From Gaertneriomyces semiglobifer (taxonomy: Eukaryota; Chytridiomycota; Chytridiomycetes; Spizellomycetales; Spizellomycetaceae), in NCBI GenBank assembly GCA_025558075.1, contig JAHLKF010000019.1:1-64000 (forward strand): 64,000 nucleotides of DNA, given 5' to 3'. Below are positions 44,615 to 53,699 of this stretch, one piece after another. Every line of letters begins with the position of its first letter. The first letter of the stretch is position 1. Below the pieces are notes generated by a model that made no database searches, was not told the origin of the DNA, and saw only the letters and a list, made by a program, of their open reading frames with translations. A program made the translations under genes and the position numbers.

Positions 44615-47321
44615 ATGAAGTCACGCCGTATCTTGGCCGTGTTACCGCTAGTGACATTGGCGTCAGCCGAACAGCATTATGTCCGTGATCAGACCTCCTA
44701 CGACCTGAACCTCACACAGCTATCACAGCCTTGTACTGAGCATTTCCTCACCATTGGCGACACATGTGGATCTCTCGCAGCCCAGTACAATGTTTCCGTC
44801 CTCGACCTTGATGCCTTCAACAAGTTCACGTTTGGATGGAGGGGCTGTGAACAACTCGTCCCAGGACGAGCCATTTGCCTTTCTCCAGGTGCCCCGCCTA
44901 AGACTTTACCTAAGGAGGGCGCCGAATGCGGACCCGAGGCAAGTGGGAGAGAATGCCCTCTGGGCGCCTGCTGTAGCATCGACGGCAAGTGCGGCACGAC
45001 CGAGGAATATTGTGCCGCGGAAGAATGGTATGTTTGCGTGTGTTCTATTGTGTTGTAGCGTCTGCAGTTTTTGATTCTAATATCCTTCAATATTCAGCAT
45101 TTCTGATTGCTTCATGCCTGTGATTCCTGCAACGTGTGACGGCAGTCAAATATCACGGAAGATTGGATTCTATACCGGCAGCAAACCTGTTGGTGATCTG
45201 AACTTGACTGGATACACTCATGTCATGTAAGATTCGTTCACCTGATTGGTGATAAGCGTGATTTGACGCTGACTGGACATATTTCAAACAGAGCCGCCTC
45301 TGCCGATTTAGCCAGTGACACGATTACTTTCAAGAATGCCGCGTTGACGGAGCTCCCGAATTCTATAAGAGCACACTCCTCAGGCGTGAAAGCCCTAGTC
45401 TCGGTGGTCAATTGGGAAGAACGCATTAGGTCATCTCAAGGCCGTGCTTCAGTTTTGCAAAATCTGTTGTCGCTCGTCACTGAGCACGGTTGGGATGGGT
45501 TCGATCTAGCGGTCAATGAGAGGTACGAGGGCACCGACCGCATTCAACTGGGTGATTTCATCAAAGAATTACGCCGGGCGACGGGATATCAAATGATTAT
45601 ATCCGCTTCACTGCCAACAGCGTACGATGAGTTGCGCAAGTGCGACATCCGGGGAATGAACTCGCAGGGTACGTCGCTGGAATGGATGCTTTGTTGTTAC
45701 ATCGAGCCGCGCGACACTCACTATTGCAGCTAGTTTCTTTTGTCAACATGAAGTCTTATGCCCTACTTGATAGTTCTGAAGCACTACAGCTTTACATGCG
45801 CGCCGGTCTTACGCTGGACAAGATAAATGTTGGTGTGAACGACAAGATCGACCGTCTCCTGCCATTTGCACAACACTCGTGCGTAGGCGGTGTGAATGCC
45901 TGGGCCGTAGAGTCTCTGGACATGAAAGTACAGGCTGCGTTGCACTCCCTCTTGACGCCTGTTGTCGACCATTCTTCGTCTTTCAATGAGGCTGCCCTAT
46001 CTTGCTTTGGTGACCCAGCCATTTGTGATCTCCCGCTTCCCTGGATCGCGTTTCAAGGCCAGCACAATGCTGGGGCAGCGAGTTTAAAAGGCCGTAATAT
46101 ATTTGTGGATATTTGGAATTCCTGCCACAGAGCGACTAGGAGATCGTATGCAGGACTATTGGACGACGGTGTGCGGTGGTTTAACGTGGATACTTGCAAA
46201 GATACCGGCAAGGGTGAGGTTGTAAACTGTCATACGGACCTTGCCGTTGGCGAAAGAATGGAAGACAGTTTGCTTCAAATTTTCAATTGGTTAAAGGACA
46301 TGCCCAATGGAGAGTTTGCAGTGGTAAGTTCCTTCGTTGGCTCGACCTAATTCAAGATACTGACCTACGCTGTCTACAGTTTCAGTTTGATGATCAGGAC
46401 AAGTTTGAGAATGATGACGACTGGAACAGGATGATGGATCGCACAATAGAGTCAGCATGTACCAAGCTACAAGTGTGCTCTATGATCGCGTTGCCGAATG
46501 CGAACGGTCTCAACCATCGGGATACGCCTTTACGCGCTCATCTAGAAGATGGAGCGCGAATTGCGTTTACGGGTGCTCGCAAAGACGGAAGCAAGTACGT
46601 TTCTCAAAGAGTTGTCGACAACTGGTTCACTTTCTGGCGCCGCGGATGGGGTGATGGTTCTGCCAACGGACAGTCCAACTTAAACACGATTTTGAACGAA
46701 TATCTCCGCCAGGCACAGCTCGGGGAAGGACCAGTGGAGTTTAACGCCTTTCAAAACACACTCCGGTGTACTTGGGATGATTCGGGGCGCAACTTCAATG
46801 ATGCGAAGCTGATAGAAATGGCCGATGTCTTCGACCGCGTGCTGCGCGGTATTTCAGAATCACAACCTCGAGTGCCTTTCTCACACATATTGACCGATTT
46901 CAACGAATGGCACATCAGTGGCGCCCGTTACTTTGTGCAGAAGATGAACGCATGGAATACTTTTCTCTGGAAGCAGGGCCAGCGAGGACAGGACAAAGGC
47001 AATGGGCCAATTTGGCGACGGGACGGGTCAGCCACACCTGTAGCATTAGACAAGAAGCCTACCATGCAAGAGCGGCTGAAGGCACTGGCCGCGCTCGGAT
47101 ACCCCGTCGTAATCGGAGAGTCCATCCCCGCAGTACTACTGAATTTGTCTGAGGACACTGGCATGGTCACGGTGACTGCTGATATGCTTCCGACCCAAAC
47201 TGAAACAACAGGGTTGTCCAGCTACATGTGGGTTCAGCCAGGCATGTGGTCTCACCTGATGCCAGATGCCTCTAGTGCACCTGCTAAACGGCTGCGGAAG
47301 CGGCATAGAATTCTTGTGTAG
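44615..47321 (+). CDS. Secreted LysM-CBM18-GH18-like-PLC-like chimera
   Basis: Exons 44615-45027, 45098-45226, 45292-45668, 45734-46323 and 46380-47321 join in frame to 816 aa. Residues 1-19 form a signal peptide (MKSRRILAVLPLVTLASAE). Residues 40-89 look like LysM (FLTIGDTCGSLAAQYNV). A cysteine-rich CBM18/hevein-like module follows at 105-142, completed by splicing to EYCAAEECISDC. Residues 160-380 trace a compact GH18 barrel: KIGFYTG, KALVSVVNW, GWDGFDLAVNE, MIISASLP, VSFVNMKSYAL. The active-site motif reads DGFDLAVN (249-256) where GH18 enzymes have DGxDxDxE, so the acid Glu is Asn. From about 408 a PI-PLC-like barrel follows: FQGQHNAGA (His417), LLDDGVRWFNVD, VVNCHTDLA (His473), FNWLKDMPNGEFAVFQFDD, ILTDFNEWHISG. 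LysM-CBM18-GH18 is a known fungal order; the PLC-like partner is the surprise. Confidence 0.82.
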
Positions 47322-47925
47322 TGCCCTGATTCCTCCGCTAGAATAGAAAAAAAAAGAATGCAATGTTGATTGTAGATGTCAGTAGATTGGAAACAGTGCC
47401 TGGGTTGACTGGTTCAGCCCACATTGAACATGGATTGGTATGATGTAAAAAACGAATGGTCCCTTTCTCTCCTTAACACGCTCTCATCATGTCCAGAGCT
47501 GGTTCACCCTGGGCCGTAACCAGCACCGGCAAGTTCCTAGCACCTTCCTTTGACCAGTTCAGGTTGGCATCCGTCGCACGCACGCATCAGGGACGTAATG
47601 CGTTCGTTCGGTCAATGAAATTGCCTGTTATCATGGCCCTCGCCTGTCCTAAGCGGGGGTGGCCGGACGTGGTATTCCGCGCGTACTTGCACGCGGAAGG
47701 GAACACTCCTCGGAAAAGGAGATCAGGCAGGAATCGGCGATGGGAAAAGCACTTGCGTGGCAACGGCAAACAGTCGACTGACGAGCAGCAGCGACTTTGG
47801 CGAGCTGAGCAGGGCATCCTTGGCCGACAACACGACCGCAACCTCGAACTGTGTCGACTGGGCTGTCAAGTTATCGGCGTTAACGACGAACAGGACGGAT
47901 CGTCTCGAGAGCAACTTGATACAGG
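47322..47925. other. Intergenic before HET-C-like gene
   Basis: Contains an A-run at 47347-47356 after the chimera stop and an open frame at 47489-47929 with no recognisable features. No TATA box is evident close to 47926. Confidence 0.5.
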
Positions 47926-49683
47926 ATGACCACTTCTCTCTTCGTCGCCGCATTTTTATGGCTTTGCTCGGGTGTGCAAGGATTCGACACTGGCCCCCAC
48001 AATGACATTACTCGCAATGTTTTAGAGCTCTATGGCTACTCTACTCCCGCCCAGCAGCTGTCAGCACTAACGAACTGGTTCACTGACGTCTATGCTTTCT
48101 CCTTCTCCCTCGCCGTGGACATCCGTGTGATTCCTAAGCATCTACCCGAACTGGAGCAAAGTCACGACAACAACTTGTATTCCATCATCTATGGTGCAAA
48201 CTACATCGCTCAACATACCGTCAACACTAGAGCGGCGATTCAACAGGTGGCAGCTGCCAATGACGTTGTTGGCTATCTTGCTCTGCTCGGCACATCTGTC
48301 CACACCGTACAAGATTTCTATGCACACTCCAATTGGGCATCCTTACGTTTGCGTGAGAGCTGCGGCTGCTATGGTATAAAAGAAACCGTATTTGACGGTC
48401 TGGTGGAGAGCGATGGTGACATTGCCAAGCTACTTGAGACAAGACCTTGGGTGGGAGGATACTCGACTTACATGTGGGAAGATCAGTACTTCCCAAACTA
48501 CAACGTTCACAGTGGGATTGTCGAGCATGGCGGTTACTGTAGTGGAATCAATCATGACAGTCCCGTCCGCCCGTATTTTGAGGAGTCGATCAGCTATGCT
48601 CTAAGTTCTACGTTGGAATGGGTGTATAACGTGGAAAAGTGGGCATCTGCAGTTAACCCTGACATTGTCGCCAGCGCCAAGCAATGGCAACCCGCAAGCG
48701 ACGCCGACCGGTCGGCGTTGGACAAGAACTTCCGTGAAGCCTTTGAGGTTTCGTATTCCACTACAGCCTGGGTATTCGGCGAGGACGACGGTCATTGGAA
48801 AGGTGCTGGCTCAGGCGACTTGACAACTTTCACCCGTTCGGTGTCAAGTTTCTCGAGTGACCAAACGCCGTTCACCTCTCTTTATACCAGGGACGACAAT
48901 CCTATCTTTTTGCCATTGGTAACTCCCAGCCCATACGCATTCCTCAACAACAGCGTAGACCCCCAAGGTTTCGTCGTTGCAAACCGCACCCTAATTCGCA
49001 GTGCCATCGATGGATTTACCCCTTTCACCCGCCTTCCGGGTAATATAACTGACCTCACTGCAGTAGTGCTTCGGACTCAAGAGTTTGACATCGGAAGCGA
49101 ATGGGTGAGCCTTTTCGATGATCCAGATCCATATGCAAGTGTTTCTATTGATTCATTCGAAGTGAGAGAGGCCCCAGCGAGCGACACGCAGCGGTTTACG
49201 CCCTATTGGACGGCTATGAAGTATATACCAGTGAGCACCGAAACCGTCGACCTGACCTATACGTTGATAGATGCAGCGGCCGATTCGTCTCAGGGAGACA
49301 TCATCGCCCTGTCTGCTGAGGAAAACAAATCCATCAAGTTGAGATTCAACGTGTCAAGTAAGACGGTAGAAGGGCTCGACAGTGGCTATAATGTGAAGCC
49401 TGGAGTTTATGATTCCAAGGCTCGCGTTCTTCGCCACGAATATCAAGGCACAAGTGTAAGCCTTTACTTCGATGCACGCCCCCTGAAATGCCCGTCCAAT
49501 GTGGAACCGAATTGGGCAACATTCTGCCCGAATTCGGCCTTCACCGAAGTGGGTGTATTCAAGGGCTGCGACGGTTCTCGGCTGGCCGCGTCGACTAAAA
49601 GCGCTGCAATGTCGCTACATCGTATTTCTACAACTGCGTGGCTTATTGCCGCGTTGACTGCCACCATTGCCCTAATAATGTAA
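47926..49683 (+). CDS. Secreted HET-C / zinc-phospholipase-C-like protein
   Basis: Single exon, 585 aa. Signal peptide 1-19 (FVAAFLWLCSGVQG), so the mature protein would begin FDTGPHNDITR. The helical N-terminal domain has a His at 25 and the motif LGTSVHTVQDFYAHSNW (H126, D130, H134), the metal-binding signature shared by HET-C/VWA7-type proteins and zinc-dependent phospholipases C. The middle has several N-glycosylation sites and a beta-rich look. The C-terminus (STTAWLIAALTATIALIM) is a hydrophobic tail after small residues, typical of a GPI signal. HET-C proteins are fungal incompatibility factors with a predicted zinc-PLC fold; enzymatic activity is not proven. It follows the PLC-like chimera on the same strand, 604 bp downstream, and is convergent with eIF3a. 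Confidence 0.72.
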   Translation: MTTSLFVAAFLWLCSGVQGFDTGPHNDITRNVLELYGYSTPAQQLSALTNWFTDVYAFSFSLAVDIRVIPKHLPELEQSHDNNLYSIIYGANYIAQHTVNTRAAIQQVAAANDVVGYLALLGTSVHTVQDFYAHSNWASLRLRESCGCYGIKETVFDGLVESDGDIAKLLETRPWVGGYSTYMWEDQYFPNYNVHSGIVEHGGYCSGINHDSPVRPYFEESISYALSSTLEWVYNVEKWASAVNPDIVASAKQWQPASDADRSALDKNFREAFEVSYSTTAWVFGEDDGHWKGAGSGDLTTFTRSVSSFSSDQTPFTSLYTRDDNPIFLPLVTPSPYAFLNNSVDPQGFVVANRTLIRSAIDGFTPFTRLPGNITDLTAVVLRTQEFDIGSEWVSLFDDPDPYASVSIDSFEVREAPASDTQRFTPYWTAMKYIPVSTETVDLTYTLIDAAADSSQGDIIALSAEENKSIKLRFNVSSKTVEGLDSGYNVKPGVYDSKARVLRHEYQGTSVSLYFDARPLKCPSNVEPNWATFCPNSAFTEVGVFKGCDGSRLAASTKSAAMSLHRISTTAWLIAALTATIALIM

Positions 49684-49798
49684 TGAAGCGATTGCTACAT
49701 GCAATTTTCCCGCTTAATATAATCTTACGAAAAACGATACCATAATCTATACACAAATCTGCACACAATGCAATGACACAGAGCAAAGCCCACTAGAA

Positions 49799-52700
49799 CT
49801 ACTTCTCTGCATTTCCTTTCGCAGCGAGTCGATCACGCCAGCCGCCTGCCTTACCAAAGCGGCTAGGTGCCAAGGGCTCGGCGCCATTCGCCTTCTGGTC
49901 CTCGTTTCCACGATCAGCAGGCCTCCACTTCTCCGTAGGGGCGGCCTTCTCGACAGGAGCTCGCTCAACGGTCTTCCATCGGTCGCCAGTTGATCTCTCA
50001 ACAGGAGGAGTGTCGCGGATCGGTCGTCTTGACGGCGCTTCAGCTCCCGACCCTTGACGTGCCATGGGAGGCACATACCTGCTCGGAGCAGGTTGGTCAT
50101 CGGTGGGGCGACGATCTTCACGACGCCATTGATCAGGCGCGTCCTTCGTCGACGGCTTACGCCACACTGGCTCGGTGGGCTTGGCAGGTTCAGCCGCAGC
50201 CCGTTCTCTTTCACGGCGCCGTTCCTCAATCTCGGCTTCACGCTCACGTTGCTTTTGGGCGAGCTCGTCAAGCTTCTGCTGGCGTTCAAGCGCGGCGGCG
50301 CGCTCGGCTTCTACCCGGACACGTTTCTCCTCTTCCTCACGGGCGCGCTGTTCGGCCAACCGCTTCTCTTCTTCCTCCCTTTCTAAACGTTCCTGTTCTT
50401 CACGTTCATGGGCACGGCGTTCTTCTTCCTTTGTACGCCTGTACTCGAGTACGCGTTGCTTCTTGGCATCCGCGATTCTCCGCTCAGCCTCAACACGTAC
50501 AGCTTCAAACTCCTTTTCACGGTCGGCTGAGAGCCGATCTTTCAATAACGTATAGTCATCCATCATTCTAAGCATGCGCGACTTTTGCTTGACAGCTTCC
50601 GAATGTTGGAACTTTGAAGTTTCAAGTTTGGCTTTGTGAAGCGCATCGTGATAGGCCCTATCACGCGCCTTCTGTTCAGCATAGTCTTTGTCAAGCAAAG
50701 GTATCTCTTCCTTGCGGTACGCGCGCTCGAGATGATCGTAACGCTTGCCAATGGCCTTTAATTTGTTCTGAATTTCGCGCTTTTCCTTCTCAAGCTGTTC
50801 CACCTGTAATTGCATCAATTTGTCTGTATCCAGAGTTTCCAGCTCCTCTTGTTTCACTTTCAGGTTCTTGTCTTTGAGATCCTCCGCTAGTTTGGCGGCA
50901 AGCTTTGCAGCCTCCTGCTTCTGTATCTCAAGGCGTTGCTGTTGTAAGCGGTCCTCTTCCCTCTTCTTAGACTCTTCCTCCTGTCGGCGTTTCTCTGCCT
51001 CTGCCTCTCTTTGCATGCGCAACTTCCTGGCCTCTTGCTGCTCCCGCTCCCTCTTCATCAATTCGTTCTCGCGCAATTCCTTCTTCTTCTCAATCAACAA
51101 TCGCCTTTGAGCAGTGGCTTTGCGTTCTTCTTCAAGGCGCTCCATTGCGCAGGCGAAAGCACGAGCCTTCTCTTCTCTGGCAACGCGGACGACGCGTTCT
51201 TCGACAGACAACGTCTCTGAGGTTTGGCCAATGAGTGCAACGGCCGTGTGTAAGCGCTTAGCAAGATGTGTTAATTGTGTACGCATTTGCTCTGATGGTA
51301 GGGTTTGGAGCTGTGGGCCCTCAGAAACCGAACCACGGCTCGCAGCGAAGACATCCGTCTCAAACGTCAACGATCCTGACTGGTGATTGATCCGAATGGA
51401 AAGCTCTCCTTTCTTGCAGCCATTCATGATGAACTTCTCAATGGTGTGAGCGCTGTAGTCGAACGGCGCAGGGAAGGCAGCAAGTGCAACCACAGAGTCG
51501 ATCTTCACAGTCGTGTAAACCTGAGATAGCTGTTGCAAGAGGCGGGTGAGAATGACCTGATGCAGGGGTTCGACATACATAGCAAGGTCTTTGTCCTCTT
51601 GCAGTTTGGGGAGAAGAGCTGCGAACTTCTTGGTAATACTCAAAGGGTGGAATTGAACCTCCAGAATCTGATACAACTCTTTCAATTCTGGTCGAACTCG
51701 AGCAAGCACCGCCTTGCTCAAAGCTTCCTTGAGCAAACTCTCCCGAGTCGGGGCGCGCGCCACGCGTAGCAAATTCGTCAAACGTTGCACTTTGGGTTTC
51801 GAATCATCACCTTCCATGTAACCACCGCGGGTCTTAGAGGTGGTAATAATGGGTATAGCCAAAGCAGACATAAGCACAACCGAAGCCATGCGTTGATGCT
51901 CCTCATCACTCATATTCTTATTCTGCCTAACAGTTGCGTAGTACTTGCTCCAAGATGCGGCATGGAACAGGAAATTCTCGCCAACCAAAAAGATGCGTGC
52001 AAGCTTTTCATAATAGTTGGCCATCATGAACGCCTTTGGAGGCTTCTTCGACATGGCAAGAAGGTTGTGTATGTCCTCGACAGAACGGAAGGCTTCCTGC
52101 CACAGCTGTAGCTCAGTGGCAGCATTAAGCTGAACGAAACGAGCATCTAGATGGCGCTGAAGAGTGTCCGGGTCATTCAGATTGATGGCGTGAGCTTGGT
52201 ATGCATACTTGGCGGCGGTGGCAAGATGCTGGCGGAGGAGTTCGCTTAACCGCCGAAATTCAGTCTTACGGGTGTACTTCAGGCAAAACTGGAAGGCTTG
52301 ATTGGCAACGGATTGGTAAAGGATTTCCAACCGGGCGTTGTTGCGTAAAATATCAAGAGCCGTCCTGTAAGCTTCCCACAGGAATTTCAGCCATGGAGTG
52401 ACTACCTCACGGTCAGTACGATCCTTATCCACATCGGTGCTGACAGTGCTGAGTATAATGGATTCGGGAGTCTCGGACGCTTCCAAATCCTCCACTGAGT
52501 CCAATGTTATCTTCTCCGCTTTCTCCTGTGCGTCGGCCACCTTTGCCTCAGACAGCTCGATGAACTTTTTGATGACAGTTTCTATGCTGGAAACAGTGGT
52601 ATTCTGGGAAATGTTCTTGTATTGATGAAGACCTTCCTTGGCAGTCCTTCCTTTACGCAGGCTGATGCAGAGTTCAACAAACTTCAGCATAATAGGTTCC

Positions 52701-52914
52701 AGAACCGCGAGGGGCGTGGATCTCGCCCGTTTGGACATGACAATGTCATGTAGCAGTGTCAAAGCCGACGCAGGCTGCGACACAGCAATAAGATCTGGAA
52801 GTGGGGAATAATATTTAGATCAGCCTTGAACTCCACCAATTCGCGATACCTTGAAGCGGGTTTACCTTCTGCACGCTTGAGGGCATTCTCTGGCCTGTTG
52901 TAGAAGCGAGACAT
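49799..52914 (-). CDS. Translation initiation factor eIF3 subunit a
   Basis: Exons 52914-52866 and 52794-49799 join in frame to 1014 aa. The start MSRFYNRPENALKRAEDLIAV is the conserved eIF3a N-terminus (family: RPENALKRA.EL), restored by splicing. The N-terminal half is helical with a PCI domain reaching about residue 490 (TVKIDSVVALAAFP). The second half is a long charged coiled coil of Glu/Arg/Lys repeats, the spectrin-like region that binds other eIF3 subunits, ending in an Arg/Pro-rich tail (WRPADRGNEDQK). eIF3a scaffolds eIF3 on the 40S subunit. The 5' region has a GTCACGTGG at 53217-53225. Confidence 0.95.
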
Positions 52915-53216
52915 GATTGCGAAGTGCTTCGCCTCTCCCCCGGTCGGATGAAGAGAGATGAAGCAGAAGATAGGAAACCTGTCGGTTTCAAAATCAGTTG
53001 TCCCTGGTCACCAAAGGAATCAAGGTGAAAGCCGAGGACGGGATCGGCGGGGCGGATGGACGGAAGGATGGGATGGATGAAGACCGGGTTGCCTGTCCCG
53101 TATTAGTTCGAGAAGATAGGTATGGACGGTAACGTTAGTCGTCCGAATCACCTGGGCGACAGAGATGCGTTCGGTCGGCAAAAAACACTTTGGGCAAACC
53201 GCTGCTGCGAAGAAAG

Positions 53217-53225
53217 GTCACGTGG
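53217..53225. promoter_or_regulatory. CACGTG E-box upstream of eIF3a
   Basis: GTCACGTGG, about 300 bp upstream of the eIF3a ATG. Matches the core of Cbf1-type bHLH sites. Confidence 0.35.
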
Positions 53226-53502
53226 TGATGTTGTAATCAACCAAACAAACGATAAAGCGCGTATGAATTATCGACAACAACACAACTCAAGTTTTCACTC
53301 AAGTGACATTCAACTTCGGGACGTGAGTGGGTACCGAAGTTCAAGCCTGTATATATAACATGATGACCTTGCTGAAGGAGGTGCTTCTAATGCAAAACTT
53401 GGGTAGAATAAGATCTTGAGTATCATATATTCATATATAGTATGTTTGTAAAATGGCTCTGTTCTGTACAGGACAGCGTAACCAGTGAAAATACTCAAGT
53501 AC

Positions 53503-53627
53503 TGTTGCAGAGGAACCTGCTGATGCTCTTATCCTTCTTATAAGCTCTGTTATCTCTCAAGTCTAAGGTTCTAAGTTCTAAACTGACGGTTGCGTTAAGC
53601 GCTTCCCGACGGAAAAGATCATGTGAC
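53503..53627 (+). repeat. Left arm of inverted repeat
   Basis: The first about 87 nt match the reverse complement of 54745-54830 at roughly 80-85% by eye (landmarks TGTTGCAGAGG, CCTGCTGATGC, AGCTCTGTT, TCTAAGGTTCTAA). After a 23-nt insertion flanked by GACGG, the match resumes with GGAAAAGATCATGTGAC. Confidence 0.8.
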
Positions 53628-53699
53628 TTAGGACAGTGCTGACATAGCAGTTACCGATAACGGGGTAACCCCAATGGCGTGCATGCCACCGGGATCCTA

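Noticed and set aside
47489..47929. 146-codon frame before the HET-C-like gene
   Set aside because: No signal, domain or good context; ends over the start of a clear signal peptide frame.
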